Assembly (NCBI GenBank): GCA_001941065.1
Contig: MSHJ01000010.1
Location: forward strand, 62,001 to 126,000
DNA from: Alistipes sp. Zagget8
GTDB taxonomy: Bacteria; Bacteroidota; Bacteroidia; Bacteroidales; Rikenellaceae
Length of the DNA: 64,000 nucleotides
Direction: 5' to 3'
A model generated the notes under the pieces. That model was not told the origin of the DNA and made no database searches. It saw only the letters and a list, made by a program, of their open reading frames with translations. A program made the translations under genes and the position numbers. Shown one piece after another: positions 1-9,957 of this stretch (positions are counted from its first letter, which is position 1; each line of letters begins with the position of its first letter).

Positions 1-379
1 TCGATAATATTTTACATAGATAGACCCAACTTTGCCAACTTGAAAAATTGCACATAGTTCTCTATTTGAAAAGCCGGCAGCCATTAAACAGATCAGATTC
101 TTTTCTGCTGTAGGCATTTTTCGCCATTTCTTTTTTATCGTCCATTTGATTGGATGATGATTTACTATCCCATATTTGCATAATTGCCTTACATGGGCCA
201 ATAGTTTGCACCGTCCTTGAAAAGTAACAGGTTCATTTTTATATACATATAATAAGTCAATCCAATCTTTTATATAGCATAATCGATTATGGGCGATTTG
301 AACAGAATGTCTCCAACTAATGTATAAATAAATGATCCCCAGAGACAGAAAAAACAAGACCGGAAAGAATGTAAATCAT
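1..379 (-). pseudogene. Membrane-anchored LuxR-type HTH protein, partial and frameshifted
   Basis: Short regulator-like gene running off the left edge of the window. Reading from the ATG at 379, a hydrophobic N-terminus (MIYILSGLVF) is interrupted. A shift of one base in the A6 run at 349-354 joins it to a frame encoding more hydrophobic residues, then IAHNRLCYIKDWIDLLYVYK, and ending with a LuxR-like helix-turn-helix (AGFSNRELCAIFQVGKVGSI). The intact paralogue at 28145-28543 has the same layout, which supports the reconstruction. Its role is unknown. The family pattern (one membrane segment plus a DNA-binding helix-turn-helix) suggests a membrane-tethered regulator of the adjacent RHS locus, which is inference. 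The frameshift may be decay, phase variation or a sequencing error. Confidence 0.6.
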
Positions 380-409
380 ATTGCACATAATTTGTATTTA
401 GCAAAAAAT

Positions 410-538
410 ATGCACGATATCCTAGTTTGCCTAACCATGGTGACCAAACCAAATAACAGCAAGCAAGGAACCGTGCATAATACCCCCTTGCTGTTTATCT
501 GTTATTTTAAATTTGGTCTTTTGGTTAGGATAAACAGG
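410..538 (-). ncRNA. Structured leader / nested inverted-repeat element, copy 1
   Basis: About 130 bp between the HTH gene (ATG at 379) and its putative promoter. Long imperfect arms (430-467 and 486-529) contain CCTAACC..GACCAAA..AAATAACAG paired with its complement. The loop holds CCGTGCAT (471-478), which can instead pair with ATGCACG (410-416), so two exclusive folds are possible. The same element sits upstream of the paralogous HTH gene at 28573-28703. Stem changes between the copies are partly compensatory. It could be an untranslated-leader switch, an invertible DNA site or a mobile-element end; I cannot decide which. Confidence 0.5.
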
Positions 539-592
539 GAAAAGTCACATCTTATTTTATACAATCAATATACGATCTTTTGCGCTACAAAC

Positions 593-600
593 CAAATTTA
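593..600 (-). promoter_or_regulatory. Putative Bacteroidota -7 box upstream of leader element
   Basis: The minus strand reads TAAATTTG, matching the Bacteroidota -7 consensus TAnnTTTG. It lies roughly 55 bp upstream of the structured element and would give a leader of about 200 nt before the HTH gene. The -33 half is weak (TTG about 17 nt further upstream). Confidence 0.3.
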
Positions 601-901
601 TCATAAAAATATCGCACCAATACTATAAATGAATTTTGACTCTACTATGTGATATATTCATGAATGATTTACCAAATCGTTAATTGGCCTATGAGAAGAT
701 TATATGCAATATTAGAGAACAGAGGCTAAGAACGATGAAACGGAGTGGGATAACCTCACTCCGTTTCATCTATAATATCATTATCGAGAAGATCAGATTC
801 TATTCATCCTATCCATCCGTGGCCAGAATCTCTTGTAGTGATATCGTCCTGTGCATACGATGAACGCTTCATTTTCTTATAAAAACGACTAATTTTAGAT
901 A
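601..901. other. Intergenic, AT-rich
   Basis: No convincing gene. It contains one strong hairpin (734-770) downstream of the minus-strand RHS operon and otherwise featureless AT-rich sequence. Confidence 0.6.
734..770 (-). terminator. Hairpin terminator of the left RHS operon
   Basis: Perfect 14-bp stem GATGAAACGGAGTG / CACTCCGTTTCATC with a 9-nt loop, about 130 bp beyond the stop of the last gene of the minus-strand RHS operon. There is no clear T tract, so it may act as an mRNA 3'-end stabiliser or a factor-assisted terminator. Confidence 0.5.
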
Positions 902-1357
902 CTATTCCTTAAGTACCATATCTCGAGGAAAAACAATTGTCCAGTCTGCATCCACTGCTGTTGCTGTCGTAAGATCAATGTATCCGATAAAATCATCCGG
1001 CTTCAGTAGATACGGTTTACCACCAGCATTATTAAACACACGGCTATCTATAAAATAGAAGCGCAATTTATCCCACGTCATAGGATTTCCACCTATCGGA
1101 CCTGTAATTTTCTCAACAGCCTTAACCATCTTATAATAATCCGCCCCATGAGCTTGAATATAAAATGGATCATATGAAATCGACACATTTAGAAGATTCG
1201 AATTAGGCATTAGAGTCGAGACACGACTAGTCGTTACAATTAAGTCAATATCACTCTGGTTATCAATGGTAACACCATAATGATCATTCTTAGATCCGCA
1301 TCCCATCAAAAGAACTACCAAGGCAATCGGCCACAAATAAACACTAGTTTTTTTCAT
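902..1357 (-). CDS. Lipoprotein, candidate immunity protein of the metalloprotease RHS toxin
   Basis: A 151-residue protein with a lipoprotein signal (KKTSVYLWPIALVVLLMGC, lipobox LMGC), so it should be anchored in the periplasm or on the surface. The body (DNQSDIDLIVTTSRVS onward) is not recognised. Its ATG follows the stop codon of the RHS protein with a single base between them, so the two are surely cotranscribed. Polymorphic RHS toxins are typically followed by a small cognate immunity gene, and a lipidated one fits a toxin that acts in or passes through the periplasm. The immunity role is inferred from position only. Confidence 0.6.
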   Translation of the reverse strand: MKKTSVYLWPIALVVLLMGCGSKNDHYGVTIDNQSDIDLIVTTSRVSTLMPNSNLLNVSISYDPFYIQAHGADYYKMVKAVEKITGPIGGNPMTWDKLRFYFIDSRVFNNAGGKPYLLKPDDFIGYIDLTTATAVDADWTIVFPRDMVLKE

Positions 1358-1358
1358 T

Positions 1359-4300
1359 TTAATAACTCATATTTTCAGGATTAGTATATCGTTTCTTATG
1401 ATATTGAAAATATCCATGCGATAATACGGGCATATTCAAAGGAAACCTCCATAAATCGCCCCATTGGAACGCCTGTATTTTGCTATTTTTTAAAGCATTT
1501 TGATTTTCAATATTATTATAAGGCATTTCAAAATTAAAACCTATTATCGGATTATTTTTACTATCCCATCTTTTATTATCCGTAAATCCCGGAAATTTTT
1601 TCTCCCAATGCTTCAAAGCCCTTGCATTAGCGTCTTGTTCAACGGCAAAATAATCATGATTCCATCCCGATTTTTCACTTTTCGCAGCACTCCAGACACT
1701 AGGTATAGCATATTTAAACAAATACATTGGTCCTGACGCTTTGCTCTGAAGGTAATGTCCATACTCATGTTGAAAAAGCGCATTATCCGGATCCGCTTCA
1801 ATCGAATTGCTACCGATAATATAAGAGCTCAAAGTGAATGCACCCCAACCTTCTGTTCTGTTTTTTAACACAGTAGCTCCATCATAATAATTTACACTTT
1901 CAACAGTCCAAAACAGATTATTTACTTGGGCAGTAGTGAAGCCAGCCAGGGTTTGAGGTAGCTGCCAAGTCAAACGAGAAATAACATCTCCAAAACTACC
2001 TTGAAATAATCCGCCCCATATCCTTATATCATTTTTGGCTGCTTGGGCTCCTGATTTAAACGGATTTTCGCCCTTAAATAATCCTCGAAAAAAACCAAAC
2101 ACGAATGAATCAATTATAAAAAACTCTCCATCAGGATCCTTTACAGCGATAGGGCTATTCATACAGAACCCATAAGGATTAGTTAGCTGAAGGCTAGGAT
2201 CGATATTAAACCAATGGCCTAAAACCGGATCATAAAATCGGGATCCAAAATCGTAAAGGCCCAGCATCTGTCCATTGATAATTTGATCCTGCAATTCTTT
2301 ACCGCTAAATAAAAAACGATTTAAGTGCAAATCGTTATATTCATGCGATAAACCAAAAGGATAATAATCGGTTGTTGTCTCAGAAATAAGTCGGCTGCCA
2401 TCCGCACGACATAAAGCTCGCGTAGAACCAACCTGATCTTTGAGCATGTAATAATAGACCCAGTTGTCCGATACACGTAAAGCCATTCCCTCGGGATGTT
2501 GCATATAGAGTACCCTTGAAACAAACGACTCACTTCCCTCATAGACAATTGGATCGCAATAGAAAGTCAAAGAACCATTAGCTCTAGTGGCAAGTTTCTG
2601 GCCAGATCCCGTATAAATATATGAAACTTCACCCGAATCTCCAAATATACGCTGAGGCAGATTCAAAAGATTATATTCTATGGAAACTTTACGGCGACCA
2701 TCATAGACCATATTCCCAACAGCATCATAATCGTATACATCAGAGGATTCCCCATTCATGACCACAGAACTGACCGCATTGCCATTCTTGGTATCAGCAT
2801 AGTTATATATAATATCATGCAACCGAGCTCCATCTGAATCATTGCGCTGCAAAGAGGATATATTCCCATTAGGCGTATATACCATGCCTTTTTCAGCAAA
2901 TTTTTCCATTGGACGCCATACGCCACCAGACTCCTCCAAATAATTTGCAGCCAACAGCTGTTTACAATTATCATATGTATAAGAATAAGCTCGCTGTAAT
3001 TGATTGCCGGTTCCCCACTTGGCATAACTAATATTCCCATCGAAATGTGGAACTACTGATGTCGACATCTCCGGAGCAACAGATTCAAAACCCAACTCAT
3101 AGGAAAATTGAGACGACGAAATCCCAGTATTCCGGCCCAACATGTCATAAGTATATCGGACCGAATCCGCTCTATTATGCAAATACTTCACAGAGACTCG
3201 CCCCAGATCGTCGTAAACATATTCAGCAAGAGTTACCTGCGTATCTCCGGCAATTTGTTGCTTTACAGACAAGATTCGAGCTTGGGAATCATACTCCACA
3301 TCCTTGTCATATTCGGTGACAAGTGTTCCAATTGTTTGCTTCACATTAATCCGTGTCGGGTTCCCAATAAAATCGTGAATGTTAGAAGTGACCTCCAGTC
3401 CTTCAGGAAACAACTCAGCAACAGACTGGATTGTATTATAGTTTCGGTCGTAATAAAGTGCCGAAGTAAGCCATCTATCCGTTTCTACACCCAGAACTTT
3501 GGTTTTTTGCCCCGTAACCAGACCTTTTACAGCATCCGATTTTTCCACATCGAAAGCATCTTCTGGAGAGAATGCCACTGCACGTTGTCCAGCCCAGCCA
3601 TAATCATCATAATATGTGACATTCAAGCAATCTGCAGTCGTTACTGATGTCGGATAAGAGGCATTTGTATATCCATGCAGGGATGTTCCGCGAGTTTCTC
3701 CAAAAACACTTTGGCTCTCAAGAGCTGCAACATGATCGTTTTCTGTTCCGCCACAGACTCCGGTTATCAGAGGACGATCAGTAACATCGTACTTTGTAAA
3801 TGCCCATTGTCCTTTTGCACGTTGCAAAGCATCTTGTGTCAATACGGAACGATTGCGCTTATCGTAGAGTGTAATAGTATATCCCGCACCAGGGATATAT
3901 TGTTTATAGGCTCGTGCTTGATCATCATAATCAATCCGATAGCACCATTTACTCCAATCACTCAAGGATTTTCCATCCTGCGACGGCGGCACGATATAAC
4001 GCAATAAATTGATAGCATCATATACATAATATGTTGCCAATCCCTCTTGCTTTTTGCAAATTAATTCATCATTAACATCATAATATTCACGGAAGGTTTT
4101 TCCCTCCGGATCAGTTTGTTCACGAACGATCAGCGTCCCTGAAGCATACAACCCAGCCAAATTCAACAAATCATTGACAACGACATATTTTTTAATCGAA
4201 TCAGAAGATATGTTTTTTCGAATATTGATCAAGTTTTTCTTGATCGCACCCGTTCTGAATGCTGATCCTGGATTAATTTGTGCGATATTATTATCCTCGG

Positions 4301-5873
4301 GAGTGTTGTCAAACTCAGATTCGAAATAAGCGTAATGATTTACTCTATATTTCTGCTTATAATAGCAATCATGCTCTGCCAATCCATTGAGTGATAGGTC
4401 AAAACTACCCATAATTGAATAAGGCAGATAGCTTCTGGATTGTCTGCCTGCAGCATCATAATAAGCCGGAAAAACGATATCTTCACCGCCGCCGCCGGCC
4501 GTTACACTCCGTGTTTGCAACTCCCGTCCGAGGCCGTCATAATACTTGATTGTCTTAATGCAATTCGAGCCATCCGGGACTGTATATTGCTTTGTATAAA
4601 CCCAATTGAGATCGGATGAAAGATTCGGCAGATTGAGAAATTCCACCGCTCCATCCATATCAGTACAGTCATACTCATATTTTGCCTTTACGGTAAAAGT
4701 TCCACTTTCTTTTCTATGCTCGAAAACCAATGGACGACCGGTCCCTTGCTGCTCAGCAAGGAGTTTTCCATCATTGTATAGCAAGTATTTTGGGTGTTGC
4801 TCAGATCCAGAAAGATGAATATCTATCCCATCATTACCAATTCGGGTTCCCGTTACTTTGAAAATATCAATAATAGGCTCTTTGGAAATATATAATGGGC
4901 CTAGTACTTTGTCGTAGTATCGAAAACAAATAGGGACATCATAGGAAATCCGATAGTGAACATCTTTTACTGTCAATACGAATAAACCATTATACTCCCC
5001 TGGGCCATAATATGCCGCTATTGAAACAGCCTTATCCCACCATGGAACTTTACCACTATTAAGTTTTTCAACTAATTCGGTCAATTGCTCCGAATCAAGG
5101 GGGCTCTCCAATCGAAAGTCAAGACAAACAGGCGAACAATCATCAGAAAAGTTTACATTGAAATCTGTATCGTTTACAACAATATTGGGATCTGAGACAA
5201 CTGAATTTTCGTCCAACTCTAAATATGCGACATCCTCAAAAAGTTGATAATACAGCACCTCTACGGAACCGTTTTGCATACGGTCCTCATCATCCTTAAT
5301 TGTATATACCCCAATATCCGAAATCTGGAATGAAATAGAATCTCCGGTTCCTGCAACACTTGAGCAATAAACATTATTCCGAAATAGCTGATATTGCCGG
5401 TTGGGATCAGATCCGTTGAGAGTGATTGTTAGGTCTTCCTCTGGACAAATATGTTGTATAGCCGGATTTACTATCGAATAAGTCGCAGGAAGTGGTTCCT
5501 GAACAATTAATATATCGCATTCATTAATACCAAACAGCCCCATCCGTGTTTCTGAATTTGGATTGGGCTCGACATAGAATACGAGCTGTCCATCAGACCA
5601 ATAATCTTCAGGATGAATTACATCATATAGAGTTATCCACCAATTTTCGTAAATCGGGGACAATGTTGAAACGACATCAGCCCGAGAAAGATCCGCATCT
5701 CTTAAAGCATAAATCAATGTAAAGGTCCCTCCATTTGCAGAAATATTGAACCGCTGAGGGCCATTAACGATATCTATTGCAAAATAGATATCTACATTCG
5801 GAGAGTCTATATTCTGCGCGAATCCGAAATATCCTGACAATAGACCAATGAACAAAAAGATATATCTTTTCAT
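1359..5873 (-). CDS. RHS-core protein with C-terminal HExxH metalloprotease toxin tip
   Basis: 1504 residues. It has a Sec signal peptide (KRYIFLFIGLLSGYFGFAQ) and an Ig-like N-terminal region. A conserved RHS entry block follows (KYYDGLGRELQTRSV), then many YD-type repeats (YDDLGRVSVKY, YDMLGRNTG) and the RHS-associated core ending at DPDGEF near residue 1246. The last ~258 residues are the variable tip. They contain HEYGH at 1369-1373 with an acidic segment VEQDANARAL (E1412/D1414) that could supply the third zinc ligand, so a zinc metallopeptidase toxin is likely. It lies 12 bp after its partner gene and 1 bp before the lipoprotein gene. The RHS barrel probably encapsulates the tip. No T6SS adaptor (PAAR or VgrG) domain and no T9SS C-terminal sorting domain are seen. 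Confidence 0.85.
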   Translation of the reverse strand: MKRYIFLFIGLLSGYFGFAQNIDSPNVDIYFAIDIVNGPQRFNISANGGTFTLIYALRDADLSRADVVSTLSPIYENWWITLYDVIHPEDYWSDGQLVFYVEPNPNSETRMGLFGINECDILIVQEPLPATYSIVNPAIQHICPEEDLTITLNGSDPNRQYQLFRNNVYCSSVAGTGDSISFQISDIGVYTIKDDEDRMQNGSVEVLYYQLFEDVAYLELDENSVVSDPNIVVNDTDFNVNFSDDCSPVCLDFRLESPLDSEQLTELVEKLNSGKVPWWDKAVSIAAYYGPGEYNGLFVLTVKDVHYRISYDVPICFRYYDKVLGPLYISKEPIIDIFKVTGTRIGNDGIDIHLSGSEQHPKYLLYNDGKLLAEQQGTGRPLVFEHRKESGTFTVKAKYEYDCTDMDGAVEFLNLPNLSSDLNWVYTKQYTVPDGSNCIKTIKYYDGLGRELQTRSVTAGGGGEDIVFPAYYDAAGRQSRSYLPYSIMGSFDLSLNGLAEHDCYYKQKYRVNHYAYFESEFDNTPEDNNIAQINPGSAFRTGAIKKNLINIRKNISSDSIKKYVVVNDLLNLAGLYASGTLIVREQTDPEGKTFREYYDVNDELICKKQEGLATYYVYDAINLLRYIVPPSQDGKSLSDWSKWCYRIDYDDQARAYKQYIPGAGYTITLYDKRNRSVLTQDALQRAKGQWAFTKYDVTDRPLITGVCGGTENDHVAALESQSVFGETRGTSLHGYTNASYPTSVTTADCLNVTYYDDYGWAGQRAVAFSPEDAFDVEKSDAVKGLVTGQKTKVLGVETDRWLTSALYYDRNYNTIQSVAELFPEGLEVTSNIHDFIGNPTRINVKQTIGTLVTEYDKDVEYDSQARILSVKQQIAGDTQVTLAEYVYDDLGRVSVKYLHNRADSVRYTYDMLGRNTGISSSQFSYELGFESVAPEMSTSVVPHFDGNISYAKWGTGNQLQRAYSYTYDNCKQLLAANYLEESGGVWRPMEKFAEKGMVYTPNGNISSLQRNDSDGARLHDIIYNYADTKNGNAVSSVVMNGESSDVYDYDAVGNMVYDGRRKVSIEYNLLNLPQRIFGDSGEVSYIYTGSGQKLATRANGSLTFYCDPIVYEGSESFVSRVLYMQHPEGMALRVSDNWVYYYMLKDQVGSTRALCRADGSRLISETTTDYYPFGLSHEYNDLHLNRFLFSGKELQDQIINGQMLGLYDFGSRFYDPVLGHWFNIDPSLQLTNPYGFCMNSPIAVKDPDGEFFIIDSFVFGFFRGLFKGENPFKSGAQAAKNDIRIWGGLFQGSFGDVISRLTWQLPQTLAGFTTAQVNNLFWTVESVNYYDGATVLKNRTEGWGAFTLSSYIIGSNSIEADPDNALFQHEYGHYLQSKASGPMYLFKYAIPSVWSAAKSEKSGWNHDYFAVEQDANARALKHWEKKFPGFTDNKRWDSKNNPIIGFNFEMPYNNIENQNALKNSKIQAFQWGDLWRFPLNMPVLSHGYFQYHKKRYTNPENMSY

Positions 5874-5885
5874 ATAATTTACTTA

Positions 5886-8846
5886 TTATTGTTTAACATG
5901 ATAGCTATACTCCTCAAGTACATTTCGGTCATTATCCCGGACTCGCAAGAGCCGCCCCAGCCAGTCATAATCGTAATAAACGACGGCGCCATTTTGGTCA
6001 GTTTCGGATGTTTTCAAGCCTTCTGGCGACCATGTGCACGTTGTTATAGCAGCATCAACTGGATAGAGACAAATATCATCTATCAACATCGAAATCCCAC
6101 CGACCGTATAACTGTTAGATGATTCAGTAATGGATATTATTTGTTTTTCACGATTCCAGGTAACTCCATTATCGGTACTTTTCCAATAGGTTAGCAGATA
6201 GTCTCCGGGAATGAACCGCCGAATTGGAATCATATATTCTTTATCATAAACTTTAATTCCAGTCTTTGCATTGGCGCAATTTACAGCATCACCGGTCATC
6301 TCAAATCCGGTATGAAATACCTGACAGGTCCTACGATAATCCATGGTAGATAATGGATTGGTATTGGCTGCATTAGTCACAGATGCTATAGGGCTAAAGG
6401 TGAGATAATCATAAACCGTCGATTGTGTACGGCCTTCGACTTGTTTTGTGAGTAAATTGCCAACATCGTTATAGTCAAAATCTGATTCGACTGTCACATA
6501 TCGTGAATCACAAATCAAGTTTCCATTCGAGTCTATAGACGACTCTCTAAAATCCGATATCGGCTTATTGAGTTTTAAAATTTTCTTCGCAGACAATGCC
6601 GGAAATTTCTTTCGAAATGGTGAATCTGGCCCAAACAAGCTATACTCATATAATTCAGCACCTGTAACACATTCATTTTCATATGCAATACGTTCTATAG
6701 GCACCCCAAACAACCGATATTTTATCAATGTGTCCATGAATGAATTTTCTACATTCGAATAACTTCCTGGATATTTCGTTATGACTTTCCTTTTTTGACC
6801 ATCGGCCAAACTTATTTCTTCACAAACAGGCAAATTTGTCTCGGGATCATATGTATAGTTTAGGGTCCTGTTCAACTCCTTCTTTCCTGTCCGGGTTACT
6901 GATGAAACATTGACAGTTTCCGAAAGCCAATCGCATATCGTAACATAATCATACCCGTAATATGAAAGCATATTATAACTGTTTATCTTCATTTTAAGGT
7001 CATAAGAGTATGTATAAACTGTTTTGGACATCTCGACTTTACGGTTATCCAAATTACGTTCTTCCAACAACAAACCCCGGCGCCAGAATCGGGAGGAATT
7101 TGGTAACATCCCATTTGTTGTATTTGGAACTAATTCAGTCCCAAGTACTGAAAAAACCGACTGGACATCATTCTGATCGGAAAAAGTAGTATACTTTGAT
7201 ACTATCGAAGAACCATTCGGACGCATTTCGGTAACAATCCCATAATAGATATTGCTACCTCCGATATCATAGATATTAAATTTGGGATGTGATGTTACGT
7301 ATTTATGTTCATAAATCATATTATCATATGTAATATCCTTGCCGATATCACAACCATCCTGGTATCCATACGAAGTTGCCTCCATAAGTATTCCAGCATC
7401 ATATTTTTTTATCGATTTGATTCTCACTCCACCTTTTGCGACGTTTTTCTTATCTTTGTTTGCCTCATATTCATACTCAACATGGCCGCCTGAATTGTAA
7501 TAGACTTTTTTTAAAATAGATGCCTCCGTATACTGAAACGAAGGTTGCCGGGATGCTCCTTCCGAAGGTAACCACGAGGTGTTATTCGCTCCATTGTAAT
7601 ATCCCCAATGATCAAAATCCTTTGAATCCCCATCTGGCAGCAGCACAGAATCATTGTATTCGAAGCGATTTATAAGTTGTGAATTTTCGCCATTACTTTC
7701 AGAAACATTTTGCAACATCAACCGGCTTACAAAATCACCCCTGCGATAATATGTATATGCAAAATTCACCGACTTCACATAACCAGGATTATAAATGCGA
7801 ATTTCATTCAACTGGCGATTTCCAGATGCATTTACAGCCGAAAGAAAATCCAGATGACCGGTTTTCCATGTTATAGAAGACAAATAATACGGTGTATTCT
7901 GAACATAAGTAGATAAATTTCTTATTTTTTCATTATCCCAACGACTGTAAAACCTATTCCAATACTTCAATTCGTTCCCCTGGACATAAGAAAAATTAAT
8001 CTCGGCTCCAAGATGATTTGTCATTTTGGTCAAATGCCATGTTGAAACATTATTCTCGGATATAGCCTTATTTTTATTAAAAAGAACATCGAATGGATCA
8101 ATAATTTGTTCAAAAATACTTGCATCTACTCCTTCATGGGCATTCTCCGAATGCATTGTCGTTTTGGTATACTCCTTAAGATTGAATTCGTAATAATAGC
8201 CATTTTCATCTTCAATCGTAAAACATGATGCATACTCCAGTTTTATCTTTATGCCGGAATAGGGAATGGGCCATGCCTTTCCATCTTTATCCAACACGAA
8301 CATTCCCGAACGACCTGGTATCTCATAGTAAAATAAATCAGGTTCGGAATCGAAGTACTGATGTTCTAGGCACTTGTGATATATAGGGGGTTCACCTGAC
8401 GTTGCTGTAGCCTCTGTTTTTATACATTTATCAACGCGGGAATCAACAAAATGCCCTTTATACCACCAATCCGACATCGGTCCATCAGCAAGAATTCCTT
8501 GCCCCAGAGGATAGCCGCCTTTAAGATCATCATTATCCATAATGACTCGTGTAATCCGCCCTCCGGCAGAAAGATTCCAGCCGAGTCCCGTCCATGAGGC
8601 CCTGTCTGTCACCTTATGACCGGAACTATTATAGGACAGAGATATAGGCACTTGAAAACTGCTATAATCAATTGAATAAATTGGCACATAAGTTCCGACA
8701 ATACCCATAGACTTATTCACTTGAAGATTCACAGACCGAATCAAACCGGCCGACTCTGGCGATGGTTGATTAAAGGACTGCCCTAAAGACAACTTTGGCA
8801 AAATAAAAATTAGCATACCTGCTAATACAATTTTCTTCATAATCAT
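5886..8846 (-). CDS. SpvB/TcB-like N-terminal RHS partner protein
   Basis: 986 residues with a Sec signal peptide (KKIVLAGMLIFILPKLSLGQ; the second Met at 8840 is an equally plausible start). The N-terminal block VPISLSYNSSGHKV..GLGWNLSAGGRITR (~67-100) is characteristic of the SpvB / insecticide-toxin TcB-type entry domain found at the start of Bacteroidota RHS proteins. The C-terminus ends in YD repeats (YYDYDWLGRLLRVRDNDR). Together with the next gene it resembles a split TcB-TcC cage. It begins only 50 bp after the gspF-like stop on the same strand, so the secretion operon may read into it. Its AT-rich base composition contrasts sharply with that operon. Confidence 0.8.
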   Translation of the reverse strand: MIMKKIVLAGMLIFILPKLSLGQSFNQPSPESAGLIRSVNLQVNKSMGIVGTYVPIYSIDYSSFQVPISLSYNSSGHKVTDRASWTGLGWNLSAGGRITRVIMDNDDLKGGYPLGQGILADGPMSDWWYKGHFVDSRVDKCIKTEATATSGEPPIYHKCLEHQYFDSEPDLFYYEIPGRSGMFVLDKDGKAWPIPYSGIKIKLEYASCFTIEDENGYYYEFNLKEYTKTTMHSENAHEGVDASIFEQIIDPFDVLFNKNKAISENNVSTWHLTKMTNHLGAEINFSYVQGNELKYWNRFYSRWDNEKIRNLSTYVQNTPYYLSSITWKTGHLDFLSAVNASGNRQLNEIRIYNPGYVKSVNFAYTYYRRGDFVSRLMLQNVSESNGENSQLINRFEYNDSVLLPDGDSKDFDHWGYYNGANNTSWLPSEGASRQPSFQYTEASILKKVYYNSGGHVEYEYEANKDKKNVAKGGVRIKSIKKYDAGILMEATSYGYQDGCDIGKDITYDNMIYEHKYVTSHPKFNIYDIGGSNIYYGIVTEMRPNGSSIVSKYTTFSDQNDVQSVFSVLGTELVPNTTNGMLPNSSRFWRRGLLLEERNLDNRKVEMSKTVYTYSYDLKMKINSYNMLSYYGYDYVTICDWLSETVNVSSVTRTGKKELNRTLNYTYDPETNLPVCEEISLADGQKRKVITKYPGSYSNVENSFMDTLIKYRLFGVPIERIAYENECVTGAELYEYSLFGPDSPFRKKFPALSAKKILKLNKPISDFRESSIDSNGNLICDSRYVTVESDFDYNDVGNLLTKQVEGRTQSTVYDYLTFSPIASVTNAANTNPLSTMDYRRTCQVFHTGFEMTGDAVNCANAKTGIKVYDKEYMIPIRRFIPGDYLLTYWKSTDNGVTWNREKQIISITESSNSYTVGGISMLIDDICLYPVDAAITTCTWSPEGLKTSETDQNGAVVYYDYDWLGRLLRVRDNDRNVLEEYSYHVKQ

Positions 8847-8895
8847 TCAAATTAGGTTACTATACATAAGACATTAAAAAAGCATATTTTCATAT

Positions 8896-9957
8896 TTACC
8901 CCATAATTCCACCGAGTCGGAACATGGGCATGTACATGGAGATGAGGATTACGGCGACCAGAAGGCCGACGAGCATGATCAGGGCGGGTTCGAGGAGCGA
9001 GCCCATGCGGCGGATCTGGTATTCGAGTTCGTCGGTAAGGGCGTCGCCCTGGCGGCGGAGCATTTCAGGAAGGCGGTTGGTCTCCTCGCCGACACGGACC
9101 AGGGCCGTGAGTTTGCGGTCGTACAGCGCGGGGAAACGCGCCACGCACGCCGAAAAGAGTTCGCCGTGCTCCAGGCCGCGGCAGATCGAGGCGAACGACT
9201 GCCGGTAGGGATAGAAGCCGATTACGTCGGAGAGCATCCCCACGCCCGTGAGCAGCGGAATCCCGGACGTGCAGAGCAGGTAAAGCAGTTTACAGAACTG
9301 CGCCTGGTGATTTTTGCGGATAATCGCGCCCACAACGGGCAGATGCAGCATGAGTTCAGAAGTCCATCGTTGTACCTCCTTTCGGTTTCGGTTGGTATAT
9401 AGAATGATATATGCAGCGCTCCCGGCAACCGCGATTGCGGCGGCATAAGCGGGAAACGATTTTGAGAGCGAGATGATCCAGCGCGTCAGGGCCGGCAGTT
9501 CGCCGCCCATACGGGCATAGACCTGTTCGAACATCGGCACGATCACGGCCAGCATGAAGGCCACGACCGCTAGGGCCGTGCAGAGGATCACCAGCGGATA
9601 ACTCACCGCCGAGGAGACCATCCGCCGCTGGGCGGTCCGCTTGCGGTAATAGCCGCCGAGGAATTCGAGCGTTTCGGAGAGACGCCCCGTCTGCTCGCCG
9701 ATGCGCACTACGCCGCAGTCCAGGGGCTGGAACGCCCCGCTGCGCTCCATGGCCTGCCACAGGGCTGAGCCGCCTACCACGCCGTCGTAAAGGCCCTTCA
9801 GGAGCCCTTTCATCCGGGCATCCCGCTCGCCCTCGATCAACAGTGCAAAGGCGTGCGAGAAATCCAGCCCTGCGGTCAGCAGGGCGTGCAGTTCGGCGTA
9901 GAATACCTCCCGCCGGGCATCCGTCAGTTTATTCTTCGTAGTCATAGCCCTCTTCAA
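8896..9957 (-). CDS. gspF: GspF/PilC-like inner-membrane platform protein
   Basis: 353 residues; the internal Met at 9945 is an alternative start. It shows the duplicated T2SS F-domain layout. The first half has LHALLTAGLDFSHAFALL and RIGEQTGRLSETLEFLGGYY followed by a membrane segment (PLVILCTALAVVAFMLAVIV). The second half repeats the pattern (CKLLYLLCTSGIPLLTGV, RVGEETNRLPEMLRRQGD) and ends in a last membrane segment (LEPALIMLVGLLVAVILIS). In T2SS and type IV pili this protein forms the platform that couples the cytoplasmic ATPase to pseudopilus assembly. It is the last gene of the machine operon, overlaps the preceding pseudopilin gene, and is followed directly by the RHS pair. Confidence 0.9.
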   Translation of the reverse strand: MKRAMTTKNKLTDARREVFYAELHALLTAGLDFSHAFALLIEGERDARMKGLLKGLYDGVVGGSALWQAMERSGAFQPLDCGVVRIGEQTGRLSETLEFLGGYYRKRTAQRRMVSSAVSYPLVILCTALAVVAFMLAVIVPMFEQVYARMGGELPALTRWIISLSKSFPAYAAAIAVAGSAAYIILYTNRNRKEVQRWTSELMLHLPVVGAIIRKNHQAQFCKLLYLLCTSGIPLLTGVGMLSDVIGFYPYRQSFASICRGLEHGELFSACVARFPALYDRKLTALVRVGEETNRLPEMLRRQGDALTDELEYQIRRMGSLLEPALIMLVGLLVAVILISMYMPMFRLGGIMG

